Shown here piece after piece: positions 20,428 to 28,999 of a stretch of DNA of 64,000 nt; position 1 is the first letter of the stretch; the number at the start of each line of letters is the position of its first letter. The notes beneath the pieces are model-generated. The model was given only the letters and a program-made list of their open reading frames with translations. It was not told the DNA's origin and made no database searches. A program made the position numbers and the translations under genes. Origin of the DNA: Micromonospora sp. WMMA1363 (GTDB lineage: Bacteria; Actinomycetota; Actinomycetes; Mycobacteriales; Micromonosporaceae); the NCBI RefSeq assembly GCF_030345795.1, contig NZ_JAUALB010000001.1:5510001-5574000 (forward strand), read 5' to 3'.

Positions 20428-20555
20428 CCCCACCTGCCCGATCCGGGCGAACCGGCGGCGGTGGTGAGCAACCCCGGTCAGGTCGACCCGGCGGGGGTGG
20501 GAGGACGGCGCGGGCAGAAGGGGGAGTCCGGGGACGCGCCACCGGGGCGGAACAA

Positions 20556-20561
20556 TAGACT
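20556..20561 (+). promoter_or_regulatory. -10 candidate TAGACT for gatCAB
   Basis: TAGACT in an AT-rich spot (gaacaatagact), about 85 nt upstream of the gatC ATG. The spacing implies an untranslated leader of about 80 nt. Confidence 0.35.
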
Positions 20562-20646
20562 CGCTCCGGTCACCGCGCGTCACGCACCACCGGCCGCGCG
20601 GTCGGCGTACCCAGATGCAGTAGGACAGCCACGAAGGGGGCACCCG

Positions 20647-20952
20647 ATGGCCGCCATCTCCCGCGAGGAGGTCGCGCACCTGGCGCGACTGTCGCGGCTC
20701 GCCGTGACGGAGGAGGAGCTGGGCACCTTCGCCGGCCAGCTCGACGTGATTCTCCAGGCGGTCGCCCAGGTCGGCGAGGTCGCCGCGGCGGACATCCCAC
20801 CGACCTCCCACTCAGTGCCGCTGACCAACGTGCTGCGGGAGGACGTGGTGACGCCGTGCCTGACCCCCGAGGATGCGCTGTCGGGCGCGCCCGACGCCGA
20901 GGAGCAGCGGTTCCGCGTCCCGCGGATCCTGGACGAGGATGTGGCATCGTGA
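20647..20952 (+). CDS. gatC: Asp/Glu-tRNA amidotransferase subunit C
   Basis: 101 residues, typical for Gat[23 protein letters not shown] is shorter than but collinear with the family start, and the end holds LREDVVTP and [10 protein letters not shown]. GatC wraps around and stabilises GatA-GatB. It overlaps gatA by 4 nt (GTGA). An aga/AAGGGGG run precedes the ATG. Confidence 0.93.
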   Translation: MAAISREEVAHLARLSRLAVTEEELGTFAGQLDVILQAVAQVGEVAAADIPPTSHSVPLTNVLREDVVTPCLTPEDALSGAPDAEEQRFRVPRILDEDVAS

Positions 20953-22424
20953 CCGACCTGACGAAACTGACAGCAGTCGAGGTGGCCGGGCTGGTGGCAT
21001 CGGGCGCGACGACCGCCGTCGAGGTCACCGAGGCGCATCTGGGCCGGATCGCCTCGGTCGACGACCGGGTGAACGCGTTCCTGCACGTCGACACCGAGGG
21101 TGCGCTGGACGCGGCACGCGCGGTGGACGCCCGCCGCGCGGCCGGCGAGCCGTTGGGCCCGCTCGCGGGCGTGCCGGTCGCGGTCAAGGACGTACTCACC
21201 ACGAAGGGTGTGCCGACCACCGTCGGGTCGAAGATCCTGGAGGGGTGGCGCCCGCCGTACGATTCGACGATCGTGCGGCGGCTGCGCGAGGCGGGCACGG
21301 TGCTGCTCGGCAAGACCAACATGGACGAGTTCGCGATGGGCTCGTCCACCGAGTACTCGGCGTACGGCCCGACGCACAACCCGTGGGACCTGAGTCGGAT
21401 CCCCGGTGGTTCCGGCGGCGGCAGCGCCGCGGCCCTGGTCGCGTACGAGGCGCCGTTGGCGATCGGGTCGGACACCGGTGGTTCGATCCGCCAGCCGGGT
21501 GCCGTCACCGGCACCGTCGGTGTGAAGCCGACGTACGGCGGCACCTCCCGCTATGGCCTGGTCGCGTTCTCGTCGTCGCTGGACACGCCCGGTCCGTGTG
21601 CCCGCACCGTGCTGGACGCCGCCCTGCTGCACGAGGCGATCGGCGGTCACGACCCGCGCGACTCCACCTCCGTTCCGGCCCCGGTGCCGGATGTGGTGGC
21701 CGCCGCCCGACTCGGCGCCACCGGTGACCTGACCGGGGTCCGGCTGGGCGTGGTGAGGGAATTCGCTGGCGAGGGCGCCGAGCCGGGGGTGCTGGCCGCG
21801 TTCCGTGAGGCGGTCGACACCCTCACCAAGCTGGGCGCCGAGATCGTCGAGATCTCCTGCCCGCACTTCGGGTACGCGCTGCCGGCGTACTACCTGATCG
21901 CTCCGAGCGAGTGCTCCTCCAACCTGGCCCGCTTCGACGGCGTTCGATTCGGTCTCCGGGTCGGCGACGACGGGAACCGGTCGCTGGAGGAGGTCATGTC
22001 GCTGACCCGGGAGGCCGGGTTCGGCCCGGAGGTCAAGCGCCGGATCATGATCGGCACGTACGCCCTCTCGTCGGGCTACTACGACGCGTACTACGGTCAG
22101 GCGCAGAAGGTTCGCACTCTGATCACCCGGGACTTCACCGCAGCCTTCGGGCAGGTCGACGCACTGATCTCGCCGACCACGCCGTTCGTGGCGTTCCCGG
22201 TCGGCGCGCGCACCTCCGACCCGTACCAGATGTACCTGGCCGATCTGTTCACCATCCCGTCCAACCTGTACGGGGGGCCGGCCATCTCGGTACCGTGTGG
22301 CCTCTCCGACGGGCTTCCGGTCGGTCTGCAGGTCATGACGCCGACGATGGCCGACGACCGGATGTACCGGGTCGCCGCCGCGCTGGAGAGCGCCGTCGGC
22401 ACGTTCACCCCACCGGCACTGTGA
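20949..22424 (+). CDS. gatA: Asp/Glu-tRNA amidotransferase subunit A
   Basis: 491 residues, an amidase-signature enzyme. The Ser-cisSer-Lys triad is Lys80 (GVPVAVKDV), Ser155 ([10 protein letters not shown]) and Ser179 ([12 protein letters not shown]). It hydrolyses glutamine to supply ammonia to GatB. The GTG start overlaps the gatC stop, so the subunits are translated in step. gatB follows after 13 bases. Confidence 0.95.
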   Translation: MTDLTKLTAVEVAGLVASGATTAVEVTEAHLGRIASVDDRVNAFLHVDTEGALDAARAVDARRAAGEPLGPLAGVPVAVKDVLTTKGVPTTVGSKILEGWRPPYDSTIVRRLREAGTVLLGKTNMDEFAMGSSTEYSAYGPTHNPWDLSRIPGGSGGGSAAALVAYEAPLAIGSDTGGSIRQPGAVTGTVGVKPTYGGTSRYGLVAFSSSLDTPGPCARTVLDAALLHEAIGGHDPRDSTSVPAPVPDVVAAARLGATGDLTGVRLGVVREFAGEGAEPGVLAAFREAVDTLTKLGAEIVEISCPHFGYALPAYYLIAPSECSSNLARFDGVRFGLRVGDDGNRSLEEVMSLTREAGFGPEVKRRIMIGTYALSSGYYDAYYGQAQKVRTLITRDFTAAFGQVDALISPTTPFVAFPVGARTSDPYQMYLADLFTIPSNLYGGPAISVPCGLSDGLPVGLQVMTPTMADDRMYRVAAALESAVGTFTPPAL

Positions 22425-22437
22425 GGCAGGAGCACCG

Positions 22438-23931
22438 ATGACGACGACACTGCCCGCGTACGACGAGGTCGTCGCGCGCTACGAACCGGTGATCGGCCTG
22501 GAGACCCACGTCGAGCTGGGCACGAACACGAAGATGTTCTGTGGCTGCCCGACCGACTTCGGTGGCGCGCCGAACACCCGGGTCTGCCCGGTCTGCCTGG
22601 GCCTGCCCGGCTCGCTGCCGGTGGCCAACAAGGCGGCGATCGAGGCGACGATCCGGATCGGCCTCGCGTTGAACTGCTCCATCGCCGAGTGGTGCCGGTT
22701 TGCCCGGAAGAACTACTTCTACCCCGACATGCCGAAGAACTTCCAGATCAGTCAGTACGACGAGCCGCTCTGCGTCGACGGCTACCTGGATGTCGAGGTG
22801 AACGGGGAGACCGTGCGGATCGGCGTCGAACGGGTGCACCTGGAGGAGGACACCGGCAAGACGCTGCACGTCGGCGGTGCTACCGGGCGGATCCATGGCG
22901 CGACCGAGTCGCTGGTGGACTACAACCGGGCCGGAATCCCCCTGGTCGAGATCGTCACCAAGCCGGTTGCCGGCACCGGCGCGCTGGCGCCGGAGGTGGC
23001 GCGGGCGTACGTCACCGAGCTGCGCGACGTGCTCCGCTCGCTCGGTGTCTCCGACGTGCGGATGGAGGAGGGCTCGCTGCGCTGCGACGTCAACACGTCG
23101 CTCAACCTGCCCGGCGAGCAGTGGGGCACCCGCACCGAGACGAAGAACGTCAACTCGCTGCGGTCGGTGGAGCGGGCGGTGCGATCGGAGATGATCCGGC
23201 AGGCGTCGGTGCTCGCCGCGGGCGGCGGGATCACCCAGGAGACCCGGCACTTCCACGAGGACACCGGAGACACCACCCCGGGTCGGTCCAAGGAGACCGC
23301 GACCGACTACCGGTACTTCCCCGAGCCGGACCTCGTCCCGTTGGCGCCGGACCCGGCTTGGGTCGCCGAGCTGCGGACCGCGCTGCCCGAGCTGCCCCGG
23401 CTGCACCGGCGCCGGCTCCAGCAGGCGTGGGGCCTGTCCGACCTGGACATGCAGTCGATCCTGAACGCGGGCGCGGTCGAGCTGATCGAGGCCACCGTCG
23501 CAGCCGGCGCCACCCCGGCCGCCGCCCGCAAATGGTGGCTGGGGGAGCTGTCCCGGCGGGCCAACGAGACCGGTGTGGAGCTGGCCGATGTCGGTGCCAT
23601 CCCGGCTCAGGTCGCCGAGCTGCAGAGCCTGGTCGACGCCGGCAAGCTCACCGACAAGCTGGCCCGGACGGTGCTGGAGCACGTGGTCGCCGGTGAGGGC
23701 TCGCCGACCGAGGTCATGGCCAGCCGTAACCTGGAGGTGGTCTCCGACACCGGCGCGCTGACCGCGGCGGTGGACGAGGCGATCGCCGCCAACCCGGACA
23801 TCGCCGACAAGGTCCGCAGCGGCAAGGTCGCCGCGGCCGGCGCGCTGGTCGGGGCGGTCATGAAGACCACGCGCGGCCAGGCGGACGCCAAGGCCGTCCG
23901 CGAGCTGATCCTGCAACGTCTCGGCGCCTGA
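22438..23931 (+). CDS. gatB: Asp/Glu-tRNA amidotransferase subunit B
   Basis: 497 residues. The N-terminal cradle domain starts [15 protein letters not shown] and has the zinc-type pair region CGCP...[22 protein letters not shown] and [11 protein letters not shown] are invariant GatB segments, and the C-terminal helical YqeY-like domain is complete. It phosphorylates mischarged Glu-tRNA(Gln)/Asp-tRNA(Asn) and adds ammonia. The presence of gatCAB implies indirect formation of Gln-tRNA and/or Asn-tRNA. The stop codon is directly followed by a decayed transposase on the opposite strand. Confidence 0.95.
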   Translation: MTTTLPAYDEVVARYEPVIGLETHVELGTNTKMFCGCPTDFGGAPNTRVCPVCLGLPGSLPVANKAAIEATIRIGLALNCSIAEWCRFARKNYFYPDMPKNFQISQYDEPLCVDGYLDVEVNGETVRIGVERVHLEEDTGKTLHVGGATGRIHGATESLVDYNRAGIPLVEIVTKPVAGTGALAPEVARAYVTELRDVLRSLGVSDVRMEEGSLRCDVNTSLNLPGEQWGTRTETKNVNSLRSVERAVRSEMIRQASVLAAGGGITQETRHFHEDTGDTTPGRSKETATDYRYFPEPDLVPLAPDPAWVAELRTALPELPRLHRRRLQQAWGLSDLDMQSILNAGAVELIEATVAAGATPAAARKWWLGELSRRANETGVELADVGAIPAQVAELQSLVDAGKLTDKLARTVLEHVVAGEGSPTEVMASRNLEVVSDTGALTAAVDEAIAANPDIADKVRSGKVAAAGALVGAVMKTTRGQADAKAVRELILQRLGA

Positions 23932-24501
23932 GCAAGTGGTGTGTCGGCGGGTAGGTCGGACAGCCGGTAGTCGGTGGGTTCGTCCTGGCCGGGTGGCCAT
24001 TGCACGAGCAGCCAGCATTCGGGGCGGACCCCGCCGTCACCACGGTTCGGTCCACGCTGGATGGTGCGGCCGGCGGGCCGGACCCGTAGGACGAGGAAGT
24101 GCCCGGATAGTTTACGGGTGGGCTGGCCTGCCTGGTGCACGGTCGGCGGTGGGGAGCCGGTCGCGCCAGCGCACCCGTCGTGTCGCGTGCGGGCCCTGGG
24201 CCAGAGCGATGTCCTTGAGGCTGCGGGCGGGTTGCGGGTATTTCGGGGTGGGATGCTTGCCGGCGCCGGCGTAAGGGACCTCGACCGGCTGGGCGTCGCC
24301 GGGTTGGACGGTGGTGGACGAGGTGGTCGCCACGAGGTAGGGGATGCCGCGTTCGGTCAGGCCTTGGCGGAACTCGGCGACCTGCCCGTAGCCGGCGTCG
24401 GCGGTCAGCAGCGGGGGACGCAGCCCCCATGCGGCCAGCTCGTCAAGCGTTTTCAGGGCCATCATCCACTTCGGCCGGTACCGCTGATCCTCGGGCAGCC
24501 C
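23932..24501 (-). pseudogene. Decayed IS701-like transposase, C-terminal part
   Basis: Two minus-strand frames together read as the second half of an IS701-family DDE transposase. The upstream frame (about 24501-24150) has YRPKWMMALKTLDELAAWG and LLTADAGYGQVAEF, the second catalytic Asp region. A second frame (about 24116-23930) continues with SGHFLVLRVRPAG, PECWLLVQWPP and YRLSDLPADTPL. At least one frameshift separates them. The usual C-terminal region with the catalytic Glu is missing, as the fragment stops at the gatB end, and the N-terminus is absent. It is not functional. Confidence 0.8.
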
Positions 24502-24532
24502 TTGACCTCAAGTCGGCTTGAGGATGTTGTAT
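24502..24532 (+). promoter_or_regulatory. SoxR box within a 19-bp-spacer promoter
   Basis: A -35 TTGACC (24502-24507) and a -10 TTGTAT (24527-24532) are 19 bp apart, the overlong spacer typical of MerR-family promoters. Inside it lies the inverted repeat CCTCAAGTCGGCTTGAGG (24506-24523). It matches the E. coli soxS SoxR site as I recall it except for three central bases. SoxR is a [2Fe-2S] redox-sensing activator. The ATG of the next gene is 8 nt after the -10, so the mRNA is probably leaderless. Confidence 0.8.
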
Positions 24533-24540
24533 GGGGAGTC

Positions 24541-24951
24541 ATGAATCGTGAAGAGTGGATCGCCCGGTACGGCAAGGCGTGGCAGGACAAGGACGACATC
24601 GGCGTGACAGAGCTGTTTCTCGAGGATGCGGTGTATCGGTCGTCCCCGACGGGGATTGCCCATGTGGGCAGCGACGCCATCGCGGCATACTGGCGCCGCG
24701 CCACGGCGAGCCAGCAGGAGTTGAACCTGCGGTTCGGTACCCCGGTAGTGGACGGTCCTCGAGTGGCCGTGGAGTGGTGGGCGGTGATGCGTGACCCCGA
24801 GTGGCGACCCGATGCGCCCAGCGACTGGGCGACGTTACCGGGCTGCCTTGTGCTGTTGTTCGCTGAGGACGGGCGCTGTGCGGAGTTGCGCGAGTACTAC
24901 AACCCAGTGTTCGGCGAGGCGATACCCGCGCCGTCTGGCTGGGGCAGATGA
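24541..24951 (+). CDS. SnoaL/NTF2-like protein behind a SoxR box
   Basis: 136 residues, a single NTF2-like cone fold: an N-terminal helix MNREEWIARYGKAWQDKD, LFLEDAVYRSSPTG, GSDAIAAYWRRATA, then strands with VAVEWWAVM and LREYYNPVF. No membrane segment or export signal. Such proteins include polyketide cyclases, isomerases and ligand-binding proteins, so the reaction is unknown. The SoxR box directly upstream predicts induction by redox-active compounds. No soxR gene is in the window. It is the first intact gene of the IS-flanked island. Confidence 0.75.
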   Translation: MNREEWIARYGKAWQDKDDIGVTELFLEDAVYRSSPTGIAHVGSDAIAAYWRRATASQQELNLRFGTPVVDGPRVAVEWWAVMRDPEWRPDAPSDWATLPGCLVLLFAEDGRCAELREYYNPVFGEAIPAPSGWGR

Positions 24952-25148
24952 GGGGTTCCGGTCCGCTCGACTGCGCGGTTCATGGCGCGCCGCAACGTCT
25001 GCATGTCTGGAATGTTGTCGACGTCGATGCCCTCCTCGGCGAGCAAGGGCGCCAACTCGCGCAGCATCTCGTTGGCCATGCCGGGCTTGAACTCGATCCT
25101 TGGCGGGCCAGGCGGCGGCTCGGGAGCGCGTCGGCGTATCGGTGCCAC
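24897..25148 (-). CDS. Small hypothetical protein, perhaps truncated
   Basis: 83 residues from GTG 25148. The centre reads MANEMLRELAPLLAEEGIDV and then DMQTLRRAMNRAVER, a pattern I associate with a family of small actinobacterial hypothetical proteins that normally continue further. Here the frame instead runs antisense into the 3' end of the NTF2-like gene by 55 nt, so the last 20 or so residues are probably not original. A second shorter copy of the same segment is at 25296-25391. Probably a decayed or truncated gene. Confidence 0.4.
   Translation of the reverse strand: MAPIRRRAPEPPPGPPRIEFKPGMANEMLRELAPLLAEEGIDVDNIPDMQTLRRAMNRAVERTGTPHLPQPDGAGIASPNTGL
25023..25080. repeat. Duplicated small-gene segment, copy 1
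   Basis: 58 bases that closely match 25304-25360 (copy 2); both encode ELAPLLAEEGID on the minus strand. Differences are scattered substitutions, which suggests an old duplication or two members of a family rather than a recent copy. Confidence 0.6.
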
Positions 25149-25295
25149 GCCACCATCCTGCCCGGCCGGTGCCGGCCGGGCCAGGCACGCCGTCGGTGTG
25201 GGTGTCCAAGCCGCGACCGGGTGACACCCCGACAGCCGCACACGGTTGGCACGTCTTGTGGGTTGGCACGTTCCGCCAACCTCACGCGCGTTTCC

Positions 25296-25391
25296 TTAGT
25301 CAGGGTCGATACCCTCTTCGGCCAGCAGCGGCGCCAACTCGCGCCGCAGCCCATCGGCCATCCCCAGCAACCGGTTCCGGACCGGCACGAC
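25296..25391 (-). pseudogene. Second copy of the ELAPLLAEEGID small-gene fragment
   Basis: A 31-residue frame from GTG 25391 ends MADGLRRELAPLLAEEGIDPD and then stops. It matches residues in the middle of the 24897-25148 product but lacks everything after. Best read as a fragment. Confidence 0.4.
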
Positions 25392-25417
25392 GCATATCCA
25401 CCACCGACCCCTGACGG

Positions 25418-26269
25418 CTAGATCACGGTCCAGCCGTCGATGCATACGGTGGCGGTGCCACCGACCCAGATCGTGCCTTCGGTGTCTTGGTCGATGTGGA
25501 CGCGGCCCCGACGGCCCAACGTAGCGCCCTGGCTGGCGCGATACGGCGCGGTGGCGCGGCCGGACGAGATCAGCCACTGCGCGACCGACGCGTTCAGGCT
25601 GCCGGTGACGGGATCCTCGCGTATCTCACCGTGAGCGTCGCTGTAGAACGCTCGGAGCTCGAAGGCCGGATCGTGGCCTTCGAGGTACGGACCGACGACG
25701 CCGATGTCGGCCGAGCCCGGCCCGGTGTAGGGGCTGCGGTCGGGCTGCAGTGCGAGCACGGTGGCAGCGTCGGGGACCAGAACTCCGACCCAGCCGGGCC
25801 CGTTGTCGATCCAGGCGATGTCGACGACCTGGTCGGCAGTCAGCCCGAGGATCGCCGTCACCCGTGCCCGGTGGGCGCCGTCGACAGGTCCGCTGCGGAT
25901 CAGCGGCGGGGCCGCGAAGGCAAGCCCCTCCCGGCTAATCCGGACCGGCACGAGCCCCACCCCGCTCTCCTGCACGACGATGCCGGCCTGTCGTGGAATC
26001 CCGCCGGCCGCGAGCCAGGCTTGGCAGGAACCGAGCGTGGGGTGACCGGCGAACGGGATCTCGCGTGCCAGAGTGAAGATCCGCACTCGGTAGTCTGCGT
26101 CCGGAGTTGTCGGCGGGAGTAGGAACGTGCACTCGGACAGGTTCGTCCACCGGGTGAGCGCTTGCATCTGTGCGGTGGTGAGCCCATCTGCGCCGCTCAC
26201 GACCGCGACCGGGTTGCCGAGGTAGGGCTCGGCGCCGAACACGTCGATCTGGAAGAATCGTCGTCTCAT
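25418..26269 (-). CDS. PhzF family isomerase/epimerase-like protein
   Basis: 283 residues, standard for the family. MRRRFFQIDVFGAEPYLGNP is the typical start, NLSECTFLLPP holds the catalytic Glu, and AGHPTLGS and DPVTGSLNASVAQWL are the paired core motifs. PhzF enzymes isomerise trans-2,3-dihydro-3-hydroxyanthranilate, but most members have other, unknown substrates, and no phenazine genes are here. The ATG overlaps the stop of a 61-codon ORF by 4 nt (ATGA), so the two are co-translated. It belongs to the accessory island. Confidence 0.85.
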   Translation of the reverse strand: MRRRFFQIDVFGAEPYLGNPVAVVSGADGLTTAQMQALTRWTNLSECTFLLPPTTPDADYRVRIFTLAREIPFAGHPTLGSCQAWLAAGGIPRQAGIVVQESGVGLVPVRISREGLAFAAPPLIRSGPVDGAHRARVTAILGLTADQVVDIAWIDNGPGWVGVLVPDAATVLALQPDRSPYTGPGSADIGVVGPYLEGHDPAFELRAFYSDAHGEIREDPVTGSLNASVAQWLISSGRATAPYRASQGATLGRRGRVHIDQDTEGTIWVGGTATVCIDGWTVI

Positions 26270-26451
26270 TGAACCGGTCTCCTGATCGTGTCGCTGCGCC
26301 TGCTCGGCGTCGTTGGCTGGGTGAACACCGTCTCGCCCGACACCCACCGGCGTCGCACCAACACTTTGCTGAGCAGCCGGCAGTAGGTCCGTCGTTCGGC
26401 GTCCCAGGGCAGTGGCGGCGCAGCACGCGGATCGGGGGCATGGGCGATCAT
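26266..26451 (-). CDS. Small ORF translationally coupled to phzF-like gene
   Basis: 61 residues, not recognised: starts MIAHAPDPRAAPPLPWDAE and contains RLLSKVLVRRRWVSGETVF; basic and soluble. The evidence for a real gene is its ATGA overlap with the PhzF start and a TAGGCT hexamer 14 nt upstream of its ATG. Against it, it has no strong ribosome site and lies in decayed DNA. It could be a remnant of a longer protein. Confidence 0.4.
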   Translation of the reverse strand: MIAHAPDPRAAPPLPWDAERRTYCRLLSKVLVRRRWVSGETVFTQPTTPSRRSDTIRRPVQ

Positions 26452-26465
26452 GGCCTGTCACGCCG

Positions 26466-26471
26466 AGCCTA
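26466..26471 (-). promoter_or_regulatory. -10 candidate TAGGCT for the small ORF-phzF pair
   Basis: TAGGCT on the minus strand, 14 nt before the ATG at 26451; same hexamer as other promoters in the window. Confidence 0.35.
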
Positions 26472-26654
26472 GACACGATGCTGACTCGAAGAAGATCCAA
26501 TACTGGACACGTGGCCTGCCAGCTCAACAGCTACGTCGGCTGGCAGCCCGATAGGCCCACCATTGCCGCATTCCGGGGACAAGGCGGTGCCCGCCCGTGC
26601 TACGAGATCGTGGTTCACGCCGATCACCACCCGCCACATCCGATCTTCCTTCGA

Positions 26655-26820
26655 CCAGCACACCGTTGTTGTAGGCGGCGTCGATGTGCTCGGTGTCCAG
26701 GGCATCGCCGAGGCTCATCTGCCGGGAGAAGACCCCGATCGGGCGCTTGTTGAGCTGCGTGGTGGCCTGCTCGGCCAGGTCGATCGGGCGGCGTTCGGCA
26801 CGCACGGTCAGCACCGGCCG
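26655..26820 (-). pseudogene. Hsp20/alpha-crystallin gene remnant
   Basis: The minus-strand frame reads RPVLTVRAERRP, then IGVFSRQMSLGDALDTEHID and AAYNNGVL. This is the distal half of the alpha-crystallin domain of actinobacterial Hsp20 (usual form: GVFSRQLFLGDTLDTE...GVLTLRIPVAE). The N-terminal part and the final IPVAE-type strand and tail are missing or replaced by unrelated sequence. Not expressed as a functional chaperone. Confidence 0.7.
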
Positions 26821-26830
26821 CTGAAACCTA

Positions 26831-27292
26831 CTAACGAGGATCGCCGGAGACACCGTTAGCGAGAGAGCCCCGTACGTAGAGGTCGTGGATCTCCGGTTGG
26901 CCGTCTGCCCGGTACCCGACGTCCAGCTTCATGCCGTCGACGGTGTGCTGCCGCTCGTGCAGCCACCGCTCGATGGCGCTGAAGGTGTCCGCGATCTGCT
27001 GGACCGGTCCCGCGTGCCGGCAGTGCGCCCACGCGCCGGCTGGCAGGTGGGCGACGGTCCAGTGCCCGCTGACCGGCGTGTCGGCGGGGACGGTGACGCC
27101 GACGACCTCGTGGTAGCGGCCGTCGCCGAGGTAGTAACTCGCCTCGGCGAATGTGCCGCCGGTCGGCGGCAGTTGCGCCTGGCGCGCGAAGAGTTCCCGC
27201 CACGCGGCGGGGACCAGGTGACTCAGGTCCTGGAAGGCGCCGATGACCGGAAGGCCGACGATCACGACCGGCTCGCGATGAATGATGTGCAC
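26831..27292 (-). CDS. GyrI-like/AraC effector-binding domain protein
   Basis: 153 residues, one SHV2-type effector-binding domain: VHIIHREPVVIVGLP at the start, AEASYYLGDGRYHEVVGVTV in the middle, then HWTVAHLPAGAWAHCRHAGP and YRADGQPEIHDLYV. It has no DNA-binding domain, so it resembles stand-alone GyrI-like proteins that bind small hydrophobic molecules. GTG 27292 has GGAG about 8 nt upstream; ATG 27316 has its purine run almost touching and is less likely. It is 58 bases after the GNAT gene on the same strand and may be co-transcribed. Confidence 0.75.
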   Translation of the reverse strand: MHIIHREPVVIVGLPVIGAFQDLSHLVPAAWRELFARQAQLPPTGGTFAEASYYLGDGRYHEVVGVTVPADTPVSGHWTVAHLPAGAWAHCRHAGPVQQIADTFSAIERWLHERQHTVDGMKLDVGYRADGQPEIHDLYVRGSLANGVSGDPR

Positions 27293-27350
27293 GATGTTTC
27301 TCCATCCCTCGTTCATTCCTCCACCTTGCCGGATGCTCCCGCTGCCCCGG

Positions 27351-28685
27351 TCAGTTGCGGGGCCAGATCCGCGGCGGTACGCGGGGGAACGCGGCCGTCA
27401 GGAACTGCTCGGTGAGGCCGTCGCGAACGGCGGCGTCCGGCCAGGTGTCGAGTACTTCGGGCAGGGTGCGGTGACCGATGGTGAGGTGCAGCAGGGCGCC
27501 GGGTGGGATGGCGGCGTGGGGGTTCCCGTCGACACTTGCACCTACGGCGCTCCGCTTCGCCGTCACCGTCGTGAGTTCACCGTCGGCGAAGTGGAGGTGA
27601 GCGCTGGCGGTGTAGGTGTCTATCACGAGTGTGGGTTCGGGCCAGCGTAGGTCGGCCGCCTGCCAGCGGTTGCGTAGCAGCGGGGCGAGTCGGGCGAGCA
27701 ACTCGATCGGGTCGCCGGTTCGGGCGTACCAGGCTCCGGGGCGTGCTGGTATTCCCCGCGGCCCGATCCGGGCCAGGGGATGGTCCGCGTCGAGTAGGGG
27801 ACGTACCGCGTGGAACGGGCGCTGCGTCGTCGTGGCGTGGCGCCGACCGACCCGGCCGAGATGGGCGTACATCGCGGCGGCGGCCTCCGGCCAGTGCGCG
27901 CCGGGCTCGCAGGTTGCGGCGAACACGGTCAGCTCCCCGGCGGCGGAGAGTCCACTGCCGTGCACCAGGAATCCCTGGACGTCCTCGCCGCGTAGCAGAA
28001 CGGCGATCTCGCGCCGGGCGATATCCGCGGCGCGGCGGCCCATGATCTCGTACCGCCAGACGACGGGGTTCCGCGGGCACACCAGAGCATCCCCGTCCGC
28101 CTGCCGTCGGTCGACGTTGGCGAGGCCGTCCGCGTCGGCTGCGGTGGCCGGACGGACGGTCAGGAGGCCGCGGTAGACGTCCGGTCTTGACGCCTCCAGG
28201 TCAGGCAGGGCATTGGCGGGCATGGTCGGCGCGCCACCGTTCGCCAAGGCGTAGTCGTAGCCGAACCGGCGGTAGAAGTGAGGGATCCCCTCGATGATCT
28301 GAAGTGGCACGCGATCGGTCGCGCACCGGTCGTGCAGCGCGGCGAGGAGCCGTTCGGTGAGCCGGTTGCCGCGATGCTCCGGTGCCGTGCCCACCAACTC
28401 GACCTGAACCACCGGCAGCCAGATCCCGGCCAGACTCCACTCCTGACGAAGGCCCACCAGACTCGCCGCCAGACGGCCGGTGGCGGTTTCCTCCACGACC
28501 AGGAAGTCGTCGGGTACGACTGAAGGATGCCCGGTCAACAGATCCTGGGCCCAGGCGGAGATTCCCGCGTGCGGTTCTCCGCCCGTTGCCGCCTGCAGTT
28601 GAACGGCCGCCTGCAGGCGTGCGATCTGATCGACGTCCGATTCGCGGCCGCGTCGGATCTTGTAACGGTCGCTCTGGCTCCTCAT
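27351..28685 (-). CDS. GNAT family N-acetyltransferase, Eis-like
   Basis: 444 residues, the size of Eis-type proteins (two GNAT-related domains plus a sterol-carrier-like C-terminal domain). The N-terminal domain has the acetyl-CoA motif ELVGTAPEHRGNRLTERLL, and GIPHFYRRFGYDYAL is the usual GNAT C-terminal motif. The final residues include HLHFADGELTTV, typical of the SCP-like part. Eis proteins acetylate aminoglycosides or host proteins; the target here is unknown. It starts divergently from the truncated ORF at 28769. Confidence 0.8.
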   Translation of the reverse strand: MRSQSDRYKIRRGRESDVDQIARLQAAVQLQAATGGEPHAGISAWAQDLLTGHPSVVPDDFLVVEETATGRLAASLVGLRQEWSLAGIWLPVVQVELVGTAPEHRGNRLTERLLAALHDRCATDRVPLQIIEGIPHFYRRFGYDYALANGGAPTMPANALPDLEASRPDVYRGLLTVRPATAADADGLANVDRRQADGDALVCPRNPVVWRYEIMGRRAADIARREIAVLLRGEDVQGFLVHGSGLSAAGELTVFAATCEPGAHWPEAAAAMYAHLGRVGRRHATTTQRPFHAVRPLLDADHPLARIGPRGIPARPGAWYARTGDPIELLARLAPLLRNRWQAADLRWPEPTLVIDTYTASAHLHFADGELTTVTAKRSAVGASVDGNPHAAIPPGALLHLTIGHRTLPEVLDTWPDAAVRDGLTEQFLTAAFPRVPPRIWPRN

Positions 28686-28756
28686 GCCTTACGTTCTACC
28701 GCCGGCTGTCCGCTCCCGGGACGTGATCTGGCGCACCCTGCGTGAGCATGCCGACT

Positions 28757-28762
28757 TATCCT
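28757..28762 (+). promoter_or_regulatory. -10 candidate TATCCT before the truncated ORF
   Basis: TATCCT ends 6 nt before GTG 28769, the same leaderless arrangement as intact genes in the window. Confidence 0.35.
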
Positions 28763-28768
28763 GCAGCC

Positions 28769-28999
28769 GTGAGCATTACCGACTGGCAAGTGCCGCACCA
28801 CGTGGAGTTCCCAGGGCTGAGCCTGCCCGCATCGCCATATCCCACCTGGGAGGCCGGGACAACGGTTCTACGTGCGCTGCTGGCCGGCCCGGCGCCACCG
28901 AGCCCTGCCACTCGATCCCAGACACCCGGGCCCGTCAGAACGGAAACACCTGGGGCCGAGGCCTGCGGGTCGGTGATGTGCTCGGCGGGGATCCACTGA
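28769..28999 (+). pseudogene. Gene start truncated by transposase debris
   Basis: From GTG 28769 the frame reads VSITDWQVPHHVEFPGLSLP and continues to about GTTVLRALLAG, which looks like genuine protein with window-like codon use. After about 28890 it becomes low-complexity Pro/Ala/Thr and runs into DNA that encodes transposase on the other strand (28960 onward), then stops at 28999. The family is not recognised. I infer a gene cut off by an insertion. Confidence 0.4.

Noticed and set aside
25243..25279. Repeated gttggcacgt and a GTTGGC...GCCAAC hairpin, considered as a CRISPR-like or attC-like element
   Set aside because: Only two short copies, no regular spacers and no integrase or cas gene.
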